A stretch of 64,000 nt of DNA. Source: a virus. Below, one piece after another: positions 14,199-22,937 of this stretch. The stretch lies in IMG/VR virus record IMGVR_UViG_3300032897_000001, positions 1 through 64,000 of that record. One strand, written 5' to 3'. Position 1 is the first letter of the stretch. Each line of letters starts with the position of its first letter. The position numbers and the translations under genes are program-made. The notes beneath the pieces were generated by a model. The model made no database searches and had not been told where the DNA came from. It was given only the letters and a program-made list of their open reading frames with translations.

Positions 14199-16574
14199 TT
14201 AGAACGGCGGCAACTCGTCTGAGACCGTATCCCGTACTTCGGGCTGTGTCGCCCGCGCCATTACCATGGCTGCGTCAAGCCTCTCCCGTACCGACAAATC
14301 CGTGCGCCCATAGATCATTTGCCGCTTGGTGGCACCTGCGGCATTGATAGGAAGTCTCCACAGTCCTTGTTTAGAGTCCGGATTATTAACGGGTACATAG
14401 CCGGCATTCTCCATGCGATGCGGGATGACGCGTGCGCTCTTGCGATCGGACAGCCATCGGGCAAAATCCGAGTCTGCTGCTTCGGCAAGCACCATTGCCA
14501 ATGTGAGCACAGGAGGCTTTCCTAGCCTCTCCAAAACGTCTTCAAGTTCTGCGTCATCATTGGATCTGCCAGCATTCACCGCAGCCCAGAACGCCTCTGT
14601 CTTAGGAGGCGGAGCCTTTGGATCGAATCCGGACAGGTCCAGCGCCAAAAGATACGCCATCACGTCAGCGGCGCCACCTTGTTCATAATATTGGTACAGT
14701 TCATTGAAGTAGGAGACACTGAGCGTTCCCGCCGTCATTTCGGACCACGTCATATAATGGCGCCTGTCATCGGCAGGCATGTAGAGTGCATCCCGATGGT
14801 TCGTGGTCATGATCACGCCAACGGCGTTGACAATGCTGTATTCCCGTGTGTTCTTTTCATCAATGCGGAGCACATCCGGAGGCGCGGCAAGTAGGATCTT
14901 GGTGTGGTCGTAGAATTGATATCTGTCCACATCTCCCATGTCCCGTGCCTCGGAGACACGGAGGATGACGGATTTGAGGAACCCGTTGAACCTGCCCAAC
15001 AATGAAACAGGTGTTGTTTCCTGGAAATTCCACGGTCCTATAGCAATTTTGACCGGTTCCAAAATGGAATCCTTACCGATTCCCGGCTCGCCTCCAAGCA
15101 CAAGAGCATGGTTTAGCTTCTGTCCTGGACGCTGCACACGGTGGGCAAGCCATAGAACAATTCTCTCGGCATAATCCGGATAGATGTTTCGGACATGCTG
15201 GAGCCACTTTTCCGCACCTGCGGCATTTCCTGGGGTAAGTGTCGGCGGACGGTAGAAGTTGAAGCAATTCACGCCTTCCCGATCAATCCAACCGCCCTCG
15301 GATGTCAACCTGTCCCGGATGATCATTGGCAGTCCGGGCGCCCATGTTGTCTGTTCCACGGGACGGTTTTTATCCAGCCATGATGACGCTTTTTTCCCAA
15401 GCCGCGCGTCTACGCTGGTTTTGGGCCACATTTCCCGCGTTGGTATAAAAATAAATGTGTGCGTCGGCATGTGTGCATAAAAATCATTCAATGTCAGCTT
15501 TGCCCGGCTTTTGGGCGGTTCTTCATCATTATTGGGCGTAACCGTGCCATTTGGCAGACGATCCGGGCGGACAGCATTGGACAACGCTGTACGTGTCGGT
15601 TCGTCACCACGAACACGACGCATGTCGTTGAAATCAGTATCTTTTTCATTGCGGATTACACCTGAAAAGTCAGGAACAGCCACCAGCCCTTCAAGTGCAA
15701 TGGCTGCTTTGGTTGCTGCCTCCATGCCCGGGTTCATAGGTTTTCCATTGACAACGGTTTTCCAGTCGTCATCAGCGGCAAAAATCAACTCAGAGTCTGG
15801 CCACAGGTTCCGGGCATATTCGCCCGCTTCCATGACTTTGTTTGACGCGAACGCGACGATTACGGCACAGCCTGTGAGTTCTGCGATGGTCGCCGCTGTG
15901 GCAAATCCTTCGGCAACGTAAACACGCGGCGTTTCACGTGAAACGTCTGCTTGCTCGGCAGGGATGACATAAAGGCTTCCTCGGACCCTACTGCCTTTCG
16001 CATAAAGCTTGCTGCCACTTGTCGAGATGGTTTGCAGAGACCAAATCAACCCGTCATCCCCATATAACGGGATAAGCAGCGTATCGCCCTCTTGCCTTAT
16101 GTCATAGGTGCCAATGCTCTTTTTTACGAGATAGGCATGTTCCGCGTTAGCGGGCTTGGCAGCCTCGAAACGTTGGCGGCACGCCATGGCCACACGTTCC
16201 CAGGCAGCTTGTTGGCGCGCCTTGGCTTCTTCCTGTTCCCGGCGATTAGCCGCGATGGCGCGGTCAATTTGCTCTTGTTCTTCCTGGGTAAGAGGGCGGT
16301 CTGTTTTTTGATAATAAGAGGATTCCCAACCCAGCGAATCCGTATAATTTATGATTGTCCACCGCGGCCAGCCGTCTGTGTCATACACATATTGCGCGTC
16401 ACCGCGCCCGGAACGGCCTTTGTTGGCAGCGTTGGCACGGGGCCAGGAACCGTCTGAGGCGCGGCCAATGACGACGTTGCTCCGGGCAAGACTGATTTGG
16501 CGTTTTTCAAGATCCTGTCTAAATTGTCTTTCTGCTTCAGCTAAATCATTACGTGTAAGCGGACCCTGAAGCAT
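14199..16574 (-). CDS. Primase-helicase (Toprim plus SF3/VirE-like ATPase)
   Basis: A 791-residue replication protein predicted to prime and unwind DNA. The N-terminal half holds a Toprim domain: VYVAEGFATAAT with the conserved Glu (about res 219-230) and AADDDW near 270. The C-terminal half has Walker A GGEPGIGKDS (about res 494), followed by MTTNHRDAL, typical of DUF5906/VirE-type helicases. The C-terminus SDELPPF resembles an SSB-type acidic tip. It is the only large gene on the reverse strand in this half. It contains a parS-like palindrome at 15931. Confidence 0.85.
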   Translation of the reverse strand: MLQGPLTRNDLAEAERQFRQDLEKRQISLARSNVVIGRASDGSWPRANAANKGRSGRGDAQYVYDTDGWPRWTIINYTDSLGWESSYYQKTDRPLTQEEQEQIDRAIAANRREQEEAKARQQAAWERVAMACRQRFEAAKPANAEHAYLVKKSIGTYDIRQEGDTLLIPLYGDDGLIWSLQTISTSGSKLYAKGSRVRGSLYVIPAEQADVSRETPRVYVAEGFATAATIAELTGCAVIVAFASNKVMEAGEYARNLWPDSELIFAADDDWKTVVNGKPMNPGMEAATKAAIALEGLVAVPDFSGVIRNEKDTDFNDMRRVRGDEPTRTALSNAVRPDRLPNGTVTPNNDEEPPKSRAKLTLNDFYAHMPTHTFIFIPTREMWPKTSVDARLGKKASSWLDKNRPVEQTTWAPGLPMIIRDRLTSEGGWIDREGVNCFNFYRPPTLTPGNAAGAEKWLQHVRNIYPDYAERIVLWLAHRVQRPGQKLNHALVLGGEPGIGKDSILEPVKIAIGPWNFQETTPVSLLGRFNGFLKSVILRVSEARDMGDVDRYQFYDHTKILLAAPPDVLRIDEKNTREYSIVNAVGVIMTTNHRDALYMPADDRRHYMTWSEMTAGTLSVSYFNELYQYYEQGGAADVMAYLLALDLSGFDPKAPPPKTEAFWAAVNAGRSNDDAELEDVLERLGKPPVLTLAMVLAEAADSDFARWLSDRKSARVIPHRMENAGYVPVNNPDSKQGLWRLPINAAGATKRQMIYGRTDLSVRERLDAAMVMARATQPEVRDTVSDELPPF
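15931..15944. promoter_or_regulatory. Perfect parS-core palindrome
   Basis: GTTTCACGTGAAAC matches the 14-bp core of the widely conserved ParB/Noc binding site (TGTTTCACGTGAAACA) exactly; the flanking bases are C and G instead of T and A. It lies inside the primase-helicase gene. A 14-bp exact match is unlikely by chance in 64 kb. Confidence 0.5.
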
Positions 16575-16737
16575 ATGCAGTCTCGTTTATTTTTTTAGGA
16601 TTGCGGAGGGGGCGAGACGTGATAGAACTGCGTTCCCGGCAGGTGTGTCGGGATTTAGGCGGGGTTTGGCCGGGCAAGCCTGGGTCGATTGAGGTGTGGC
16701 CGGTTAAAAACTTTAAAAACAAGTGCCCCGGCAGGGT
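16575..16737. other. Intergenic region upstream of primase
   Basis: No gene seen. It should contain the reverse-strand promoter of the primase gene or of an upstream operon, but I see no strong -35/-10 pair. Confidence 0.3.
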
Positions 16738-16992
16738 CTAATCTGCCGGGGCAATCTTGGTGTGAATCCGCCGCACTTCATCATAGCGCCGCGATGCACG
16801 CGCACGTAGAATGTGGCGCTGAAATAAATTTCTCAGCGGCGTTTTCGGAATACCGACATCATTGGCGAAACGATCCAACTGATGCGCGCCCGCGGCATTG
16901 GCGAGTTCTGCCAGTTCTGCCTCCAGTGCGTGATATTGTGGCATCAGTTCTCGGGCGGCACGCACCGCCTTGTCATATGCCGTGTCATCCAT
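16738..16992 (-). CDS. Small helical hypothetical protein
   Basis: 84 residues from ATG 16992 (GGGGATATACC upstream). It is helical throughout, with a basic stretch RHILRARASRRYDEVRR. It is in the same direction as the primase gene, ~160 nt away. Possible DNA-binding; not assigned. Confidence 0.55.
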   Translation of the reverse strand: MDDTAYDKAVRAARELMPQYHALEAELAELANAAGAHQLDRFANDVGIPKTPLRNLFQRHILRARASRRYDEVRRIHTKIAPAD

Positions 16993-17067
16993 GGTATATC
17001 CCCTTACATAGACCCGCCGCAACACCGCGGCTCATGGCTAGTGTATAGCCTATGTGCGCGAGGGTGG

Positions 17068-17135
17068 CGAGAGGGATTTTTGAATTTTTTTTCAAAAAAG
17101 CATTTACATAGCGACGCGACGCATGCTAGACGTGT
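17068..17135 (+). promoter_or_regulatory. Promoter with AT-rich inverted repeat (P2)
   Basis: TTTTTGAATTTTTTTTCAAAAAAG (a dyad) precedes -35 TTTACA (17103-17108) and a -10 region around GCTAGAC at 16-17 nt spacing. The dyad is the same element seen in the 33-40 kb promoters, but the TTCC...GGAA operator is absent. It probably drives the forward replication operon from 17162. Confidence 0.55.
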
Positions 17136-17161
17136 TTTCAGAACAACGGGGAGACAAATAG

Positions 17162-17368
17162 ATGAACCGGGATTGGCAGCTTTGCAAGCGGTACGAAGTC
17201 CACAAGTTCCAGGATGGTGTCTTGGTTCCGCTCTTTGATCATGAGACCGGACAGCCTTTGCGCTATCATGGGGAGTCGTTGGCACGGTGGGTTGCGGACA
17301 ACGAACCGTGTGTTTGCACGGTCGTGGAAGTGCTGTGGCCGGTGAAGCTTGCCAATTATCCCAACTAG
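17162..17368 (+). CDS. Small hypothetical protein
   Basis: 68 residues, ATG 17162 after GGGGAGACAAATAG. First gene behind promoter P2. Beta-rich (RYEVHKFQDGVLVPLFDHETG). Unknown. Confidence 0.6.
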   Translation: MNRDWQLCKRYEVHKFQDGVLVPLFDHETGQPLRYHGESLARWVADNEPCVCTVVEVLWPVKLANYPN

Positions 17369-17383
17369 AGGAAGACAACAACA

Positions 17384-17803
17384 ATGTCTGACATCCTTGA
17401 ACATCCGTTCAAACCCGGTGTCCGCGTCGTCATAAAGCGGCACACGGGTTATCGGGATAGTCCCATTTACTACAGAGAATCCACGGTGGACAAGGTCCGC
17501 AAGGATGGTCGGTTCACTGTCAACGGTTTAGACGGGCAGTGGACGCCCTCCACAATGCACCGCCCGCGATGGACAGCATATCGCCGCGGTGATCAAAACA
17601 CGGTCTACCTTCGTGATAAAGCGATGGAACAGGAGTTGTTGGCCGCGCGTGCGACGCGTATCCGGGAAACCAAGTTCTATGACGCCTTGAAAGCGTTAAA
17701 CGAAGTGCGGCGGAATAGAATCACGGATCAACTCGCTGCTGCCTTGGAAAATGCAGTCCTCGCGATCACGGTTTCCGACTCTGAAACGGAAGGTGAAATA
17801 TGA
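17384..17803 (+). CDS. Conserved hypothetical protein
   Basis: 139 residues. It begins with a KOW/SH3-like run (FKPGVRVVIKRHTGYRDSPIYYRESTV read as beta strands) and ends in a helical region. ATG 17384. Overlaps the next start. Function unknown. Confidence 0.6.
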   Translation: MSDILEHPFKPGVRVVIKRHTGYRDSPIYYRESTVDKVRKDGRFTVNGLDGQWTPSTMHRPRWTAYRRGDQNTVYLRDKAMEQELLAARATRIRETKFYDALKALNEVRRNRITDQLAAALENAVLAITVSDSETEGEI

Positions 17804-18162
17804 TTGACACGGACATCATGAAAACGTTGCGGCTTGCCGAAGACGCCTTGAACGAAGCGCTGGATGTGGAAGGAAATCCGCTGTTTCTTCCGGATTGGGA
17901 TAAGATCCGGCGTGCGATCAAGTCGGTGCGGAGCACGGTTGTCAGTATGAAGGTTGCTTCGCAACAGAGTACTGTAGCAACTGCTGACGCCACAATTCAG
18001 CGCGTAGCGCTGGCAATGATTAACGCTGTGCGGAAGCAACACGGATTTGACACCATATTATGGACGGACCCGAGGCTGTCGCCAGAAGATACGATGAATT
18101 ATCTTATGCTCGCGCGCACTGCGCTGGAAGTTGTGGCACAACAAGGGAGATTCATCCGATGA
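17800..18162 (+). CDS. Helical hypothetical protein
   Basis: 120 residues, ATG 17800 overlapping the previous stop. Nearly all helical. No family recognised. Confidence 0.55.
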   Translation: MIDTDIMKTLRLAEDALNEALDVEGNPLFLPDWDKIRRAIKSVRSTVVSMKVASQQSTVATADATIQRVALAMINAVRKQHGFDTILWTDPRLSPEDTMNYLMLARTALEVVAQQGRFIR

Positions 18163-18401
18163 ATGAAACTATAATCAAGCACACGTTGAAGATACTGGCC
18201 GCGTTATTCGGGCTGTTCCTATTGATCATTGCCCGAACTTTCTCGGGCGCCTTTACGGGGTGGGTAGTCGGGCTGGCATTCAGTGGTGCCATTCTGGGTA
18301 TCCTTGATCAAATCGGCCTGCATTCTGTGTCCATGTGGCAGTTTGGCGCCCTTCTGGGCTTTGTAAGTGGCTTTTTTAGCCGACTTGAGGACAGGAAATG
18401 A
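18159..18401 (+). CDS. Small membrane protein
   Basis: 80 residues, ATGA overlap. Two or three hydrophobic helices (res 9-26, 29-48 and about 58-72) and a short basic tail. Inner-membrane protein of unknown role. Confidence 0.6.
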   Translation: MNETIIKHTLKILAALFGLFLLIIARTFSGAFTGWVVGLAFSGAILGILDQIGLHSVSMWQFGALLGFVSGFFSRLEDRK

Positions 18402-18721
18402 ATCAACAGGAAATCGAAGCACGGTTGATTTCTAACAGCCTCGCTGCGTGGGAATCACATAGTAAGGAAGTCAAGACGTTCCCGGGGGAAATGCGGGAGA
18501 CATATGCAGCCGTTGGGGCGTTGCTCCGGTGGATACAATCACAGGGCATGTCTCCAGCACAAGTCTGCGAGGTTTCAACCATAGTGAACAGCCTGCTTGC
18601 TCAGCAGGCATGCCAAAGTTTTCCGGCTTATGAGAGAATCTGGAAAGCTGTCATAAAGGCACAAGACAGTGCATTCGAAGTGCTTGGCAAGGCGCGTTGG
18701 GGAGAGCAAGACAATGATTAA
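18398..18721 (+). CDS. Helical hypothetical protein
   Basis: 107 residues, ATGA overlap with the previous gene and overlapping the next start. Helical, rich in Gln and Ala. Unknown. Confidence 0.55.
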   Translation: MNQQEIEARLISNSLAAWESHSKEVKTFPGEMRETYAAVGALLRWIQSQGMSPAQVCEVSTIVNSLLAQQACQSFPAYERIWKAVIKAQDSAFEVLGKARWGEQDND

Positions 18722-19178
18722 GTTGCGTTTCGTCACAGGCAACGACTTCGTATCGTCAGTTATCCGGGCTGCCGAACGTGATGGTTGGTGCAGTCACGTG
18801 GAAGCCGTTCTTGCAGACGGTTCCTTGTTGGGAGCGCACTTCAACGGCGGTGTTGCGATCCGTCCCGCAGGTTACGACAAGGACACGTTGAAACGGGAAC
18901 TTTTTGTGGAGTTGCCCGGTTCACAGTTTCATGTAGGGATGTTCTACGAATTTCTGCACGAACAAGTCGGTAAGCCATATGACACGACGGGTGTTGTTGG
19001 CTTGGCAGTTGGCAGAGACTGGCGGGAACAGGATAGCTGGTTCTGTTCCGAATTGATTGCCGCGGCATTAGAAGAGTGCAGCTATGTTCACAGGCTCTCG
19101 TCTGTGAGCAACCACATATCACCGCGTGATCTGTTGCTGGTGTTATCCGGTATTGCACCGATACTGGACGCGATGTAG
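18714..19178 (+). CDS. Permuted NlpC/P60 (YiiX-like) papain-fold protein
   Basis: 154 residues. CSHVEAVLADGSLLGA (Cys-Ser-His near res 23) and DSWFCSELIAAALE (Cys near res 108) match the permuted NlpC/P60 family, in which His and Cys form the active site. Such enzymes act on lipids or peptide bonds in the cell envelope. ATG 18714 overlaps the preceding gene. It could aid lysis or host-envelope modification (inference). Confidence 0.7.
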   Translation: MIKLRFVTGNDFVSSVIRAAERDGWCSHVEAVLADGSLLGAHFNGGVAIRPAGYDKDTLKRELFVELPGSQFHVGMFYEFLHEQVGKPYDTTGVVGLAVGRDWREQDSWFCSELIAAALEECSYVHRLSSVSNHISPRDLLLVLSGIAPILDAM

Positions 19179-19193
19179 GGGAGAGGTAGCGCC

Positions 19194-19400
19194 ATGAATG
19201 TCGAATTGAGCAAAGAAGAAATTGTGGCCTTGGCTGAATGGCACCGCAAGCGTGCAAGAGACATGGCAGAGGATGAGTTTTACGAATCGGCAGTAGCCTA
19301 CAAATCACGGTGTGATCAATTACTGGAACTGAATCGCATTGAAGAGGAAAAGGTAAAGGCGGAGCAGGTGGCTACATCTGGCAAGCGGGGAGCACGATGA
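19194..19400 (+). CDS. Small coiled-coil protein
   Basis: 68 residues, ATG 19194 after GGGGAGAGGTAGCGCC. Charged helical sequence (EEIVALAEWHRKRARDMAEDE). Overlaps the next start by 4 nt. Confidence 0.55.
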   Translation: MNVELSKEEIVALAEWHRKRARDMAEDEFYESAVAYKSRCDQLLELNRIEEEKVKAEQVATSGKRGAR

Positions 19401-20020
19401 AGAACGACACATCTGCACAGGACGCAGCAACTTTCCTTGTGTCTCTAGAGATGCGCGTTGCTGATCCTGCACCAAACAATGACGCAACACGGCGGGTCCG
19501 CGATCTGGTGGCATTGGCCCTTGAATATGACAGAGAAAAAGCCGCGTTAGAGGACAGGCTAGAACACATCAATGCAGCCAGGATCAATATCCGACACAAG
19601 GAGTTGCCGCTGGCCATGGACACAGCGGGGTTGCTTGATACGACTTTCCCCGCGGAAAAGGGCGTTCCCGAAGCGCGAGTTTGCTTGAAGCCTTATTTCA
19701 AGGCGAATATTGCGGCGGACTGGGATGAGAGCAGGCGCCGCGCCGCGTTTGATCACTTAGCCGAATTGGGCGCCCAGGACTTGATCAAGACCGAAGTCAC
19801 GGTTTATTTTCCGCGAGAACAGCGAAAAGCAGCCGTTGACTTTGCCGCTGAAATCCGCGATCGGTATGGCGACATTCGCGTGCAGATCTCAGAAAATGTC
19901 CCGTGGATGACGTTGACGAGTTGGCTGAAGGAGCGCGTAAAGAAAAACGTGGTGACAGCGAAGACGCTGGAATTAATTGGAGGTATTATTGGACGGATAG
20001 TTGATATCAGGATTAGGTAA
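19397..20020 (+). CDS. Conserved phage protein
   Basis: 207 residues. N-terminal coiled coil (about res 35-58), then AMDTAGLLDTTFPAEKGVPE and LKPYFKANIAADWDE, a pattern I have seen in uncharacterised phage proteins beside replication genes. The end (ERVKKNVVTAKTLELIGG) is helical. It is followed by the first G-rich tract. Confidence 0.55.
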   Translation: MKNDTSAQDAATFLVSLEMRVADPAPNNDATRRVRDLVALALEYDREKAALEDRLEHINAARINIRHKELPLAMDTAGLLDTTFPAEKGVPEARVCLKPYFKANIAADWDESRRRAAFDHLAELGAQDLIKTEVTVYFPREQRKAAVDFAAEIRDRYGDIRVQISENVPWMTLTSWLKERVKKNVVTAKTLELIGGIIGRIVDIRIR

Positions 20021-20140
20021 GGCAGGCGTGGTCGGGCGTGGCGTGGATGGGCATGGTGCGGCTGGGTGAGGCAGGCGGGGTATGGCTCGTTTCGGTGCGG
20101 CTAGGCGCGGTGGGACCGGGCACGGTTAGGCAGGCCGCTA
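20021..20140 (+). repeat. G-rich degenerate pentamer tract 1
   Basis: Non-coding, with GG recurring about every five bases on the forward strand (GGCAGGCGTGGTCGGGCGTG-like). It sits between the 20020 stop and the 20169 gene. Related tracts at 21003, 21905 and 30614. Confidence 0.55.
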
Positions 20141-20168
20141 ATTTTCAACTTTAACCTGGAGAAGACAA

Positions 20169-20987
20169 ATGGCAAAAAAAGCAGAACTAACAACCGTGAT
20201 CTTTGATGAAATCAAGACGCGGCGGGTTATTGCCCACATCGTGGGCACAAGTCCACTAATCATGCACCGATTCGCGTTCAAGGCATGGCAGGAACTGCTT
20301 TGTCCGTCGCCGCGGAAGAACGCCGCGGAGCGTGCACAGACGCTTAAGCACAACCCACTGGAGGAATATCGCGGCTGTTTTTACAGGAATCGCAATCCCA
20401 ACGCACCAGCACTATTTCATTTGCCAAATGGAATGCCACATCAGAGCATTGCGGCTGCGGCGCTTGATATTCCGGGAACAACGCGCGCGGCCATGGAAAG
20501 GTGGACGCAAGTCGTTGACATTAATATTGATCTTTATGGCGTTCCACAATTGTTCATGGCAATGGTCAGGAACAGCGACATGAACAGAACACCGGACGTT
20601 CGCACGCGCCCAATTTTCCCGCGATGGGCATGCAAGCTGGAAATTGAGTACAAGCAGAACCCGCTGACAGATCAGAACGTCCTCAATTTGATTGCTGCGG
20701 CGGGTCTGATCGTTGGTTTTGGCGATTGGAGACCGCAAAAAGGTGGTCCTTATGGAAAATACCGCCTTGCTGAAGCACGCGATACTGAGTTCTTGGATAT
20801 CGTCAAGCGAGAGGCACGCGCACCGCAACAAGCAGCATACGATCAGCCGGCATACTATGACGATGACACGGCGGATTTGATGCTGTGGTTCACAGAGGAA
20901 ATGGCACGTCGTCGGCAGGATGACCCGGAAAGCCCGGGCAACTCGTTTGACGATGGTATCGAAATCGCTCCGGGCGGTTTGCAGTAA
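20169..20987 (+). CDS. Conserved phage protein, RAMP/Cas7-like pattern suspected
   Basis: 272 residues. VIAHIVGTSPLIMHRF at the N-terminus and AAGLIVGFGDWRPQKGGPYG near residue 180 resemble RAMP-type sequences (glycine-rich loop after a central ferredoxin fold), but this is a weak pattern match. The C-terminus is acidic (DDGIEIAPGG). ATG 20169 after CTGGAGAAGACAA. It lies between two G-rich tracts. Function unknown; a nucleic-acid binding role is plausible. Confidence 0.55.
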   Translation: MAKKAELTTVIFDEIKTRRVIAHIVGTSPLIMHRFAFKAWQELLCPSPRKNAAERAQTLKHNPLEEYRGCFYRNRNPNAPALFHLPNGMPHQSIAAAALDIPGTTRAAMERWTQVVDINIDLYGVPQLFMAMVRNSDMNRTPDVRTRPIFPRWACKLEIEYKQNPLTDQNVLNLIAAAGLIVGFGDWRPQKGGPYGKYRLAEARDTEFLDIVKREARAPQQAAYDQPAYYDDDTADLMLWFTEEMARRRQDDPESPGNSFDDGIEIAPGGLQ

Positions 20988-21002
20988 CACCATTTACGAA
21001 AA

Positions 21003-21370
21003 TGCTTCCCATGGTGCTTGTGTTTTGCGTTCGCCGTGGGAAGTCAGGCAAGGTTAGGCAGGCGGGGTCCGGTTGGGTCCGATATGGCTGGGTAATGTGG
21101 GGCACGGCATGGTGGGGCAGGCAGGGCTGGGTGAGCATTGGCAAGGCTGGGTCCGACATGGCAAGGCAGGCATGGTGCGGCAGGTTTCGGCAGGGCATGA
21201 TAAGTCTTGGCAAGGCAGGCGGGTTCTGGTGGGGTGGTTCACGGCGGGTTTCGGCTAGACGTGGCAGGCGGGGCATGCTCGGGTAGGGTAGGGCAAGATG
21301 CGGCATGACATGGCAAGGCAGGCTTGGTGCGGCTAGATCGGGCATGATCTGGCAAGGCGTGTAACGGCAA
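21003..21370 (+). repeat. G-rich degenerate pentamer tract 2 (long)
   Basis: About 370 nt without a credible gene. GG dinucleotides recur roughly every five bases (for example GGCAAGGCAGGCATGGTGCG), with strong G over C bias. Open frames across it encode only Trp/Gly/Arg-rich low-complexity peptide. It separates the 20987 and 21386 genes. Confidence 0.6.
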
Positions 21371-21385
21371 AATCGGGGAAAACAA

Positions 21386-21904
21386 ATGGCAGTGAGTCAA
21401 GAGGATCTACAGAAAGCAATTGATGAAATCGCCGAAAAAGGAGGGCTGTCCAGTAAAGCTGTAACAACACGCATGGTCGTGGATGCGGCAAGGAACGAAA
21501 ATCACATTCTACACGATGAGTTTGATTGGAACGACGCTTCGGCAGCCGACAAACACAGGCTGGCCGTTGCAGCCAGCCTGATCCGAAAATATCAGTATGT
21601 TGGTTTTGACGTGAAACGAGAGCCTATCGTTGCGCGGGGTTATGTCTACAGTCCGCCATCCCGGGCATATGTGCCGCTCTCGCGCACGATACAGGATGCA
21701 AAACGTTCTCACGCGCTCTTGCTAAGCGAAATTTCCGCCATCACTGGCCGGGTTCGAAGTGCACAGAGGATCGCGGATGTTCTATTCATGCGGCAAGAAC
21801 TTGATCGGGCGTTGCACAACGTGATTGATGAGTTGCTGTTTGAAATTCCGGCGCCCGGTGCGGTGCGGAAAGTGGTGGGTGTTGAAGAGGGGGATGAGGA
21901 ATAG
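21386..21904 (+). CDS. Conserved phage protein
   Basis: 172 residues, ATG 21386. Contains HDEFDWNDASAADKHRLAVAASLIRKY, typical of a phage family that usually sits beside the 20169-type gene; function unknown. The C-terminus is acidic. Followed immediately by G-rich tract 3. Confidence 0.55.
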   Translation: MAVSQEDLQKAIDEIAEKGGLSSKAVTTRMVVDAARNENHILHDEFDWNDASAADKHRLAVAASLIRKYQYVGFDVKREPIVARGYVYSPPSRAYVPLSRTIQDAKRSHALLLSEISAITGRVRSAQRIADVLFMRQELDRALHNVIDELLFEIPAPGAVRKVVGVEEGDEE

Positions 21905-22060
21905 GCATGGCAGGTGTGGCATGGCCGGGCGTGTTATGGTCCGGTGTGATATGGCAGGCATGGCAAGGCGGGACAGGATAAGGCGGGGTATGGCAGGCAT
22001 GGCCTGATTGGGCATGGTGAGGTGGGGCGGGATGGGGTATGGCAGGCGGGGTTTTACACA
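21905..22060 (+). repeat. G-rich degenerate pentamer tract 3
   Basis: Same composition as tracts 1 and 2 (GGCATGGCAAGGCGGGACAG-like). It runs from the 21904 stop almost to the ribosome site of the 22096 gene. Confidence 0.55.
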
Positions 22061-22095
22061 GTAAAACTGTATTTCACAATTGTCTGGAGACAATC

Positions 22096-22308
22096 ATGGA
22101 AGAAGTTTGGACTCAAATCGGTGACGGCCCATTGAAAAAGGTGGGAGCACTTCGGCAAAACATGCGGAAACCGTTTTCCGTATGGTTGGCACATCACGGT
22201 GTGCGCATTGAAAGTGTTGAAAAAATCTTCTGGTCTGAGTCAATCAAGGCGTATATCGTCAAGATTGACCATCCCCCACAGCACAGCGTGTCCCCAGGGA
22301 GACATTGA
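22096..22308 (+). CDS. Small hypothetical protein
   Basis: 70 residues, ATG 22096 after CTGGAGACAATC. Short alpha-beta sequence (FSVWLAHHGVRIESVEKIFW). Unknown. Confidence 0.55.
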   Translation: MEEVWTQIGDGPLKKVGALRQNMRKPFSVWLAHHGVRIESVEKIFWSESIKAYIVKIDHPPQHSVSPGRH

Positions 22309-22310
22309 AA

Positions 22311-22562
22311 ATGGCTATCTCACAAAAAGCGTTCATGATCGCCCTGGGTGTTGCCGCGGCAACTGCAGGCTATATTGCAGGCACGGCACAGAGCGATATA
22401 GTCAGCGGATTCCGCCATAGCCGGTCTCGCGGGGATATCAGCGATGATGCGCGTGAAATGCCTGTTGCACCGCGGCAACCTTCTCGCAGTGTGAAATGCA
22501 CAGGCAGTATGTTTAATCAACATCCCAATTGTGGCCCCATGCGTCCGGGACCGTGGGATTAA
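22311..22562 (+). CDS. Small membrane-anchored protein
   Basis: 83 residues. N-terminal hydrophobic helix (FMIALGVAAATAGYIAG, about res 8-24), then a soluble polar tail with two Cys. ATG 22311 after GGGAGACATTGAAA. Unknown. Confidence 0.55.
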   Translation: MAISQKAFMIALGVAAATAGYIAGTAQSDIVSGFRHSRSRGDISDDAREMPVAPRQPSRSVKCTGSMFNQHPNCGPMRPGPWD

Positions 22563-22565
22563 CAG

Positions 22566-22937
22566 ATGATCCGGTGTAACGGGCAACTGTTTATTAATCG
22601 TAAAACAGGTGTTGTCCGGAGCGGGGAATCTGTGGTCTGCTTTAAGCCGGCAGGTATCAGATTCAAAGTGTTCTGTCATTTGGTAATGGGACCACACATT
22701 ACAGCAGAACAGTTGTTCTGTAAGATCTACTCTGACAGAGAAGACGGCGGACCGTTAGCAGGACACAGCATAATCAATGTACACATCTCACAATTGAGAC
22801 CCGTCTTTGCTAAACTGAACTTGACACTAGGCCATTTATACGGTCCGCCGTGTAAATGGTGGTTGGAAATCAAACAAGCGGGAGAAACGAAATGGCAAGA
22901 ACACCTAGACAGCGAAAACTGGGAGACAGTGACGTGA
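22566..22937 (+). CDS. Winged-helix regulator (OmpR/PhoB-type DNA-binding domain)
   Basis: 123 residues. The order of strands and helices (FKVFCHLVMGPHITAEQLFC, then GHSIINVHISQLRPVFAKLN and a C-terminal WWLEI strand) fits the OmpR/PhoB effector domain without a receiver domain. Probably a DNA-binding regulator. It overlaps the next gene by 46 nt in another frame. Confidence 0.6.
   Translation: MIRCNGQLFINRKTGVVRSGESVVCFKPAGIRFKVFCHLVMGPHITAEQLFCKIYSDREDGGPLAGHSIINVHISQLRPVFAKLNLTLGHLYGPPCKWWLEIKQAGETKWQEHLDSENWETVT

Noticed and set aside
21002-21286. 94-aa open frame across the long G-rich tract
   Set aside because: Trp/Gly/Arg-rich low-complexity product, no ribosome-binding site, and composition follows the repeat tract.
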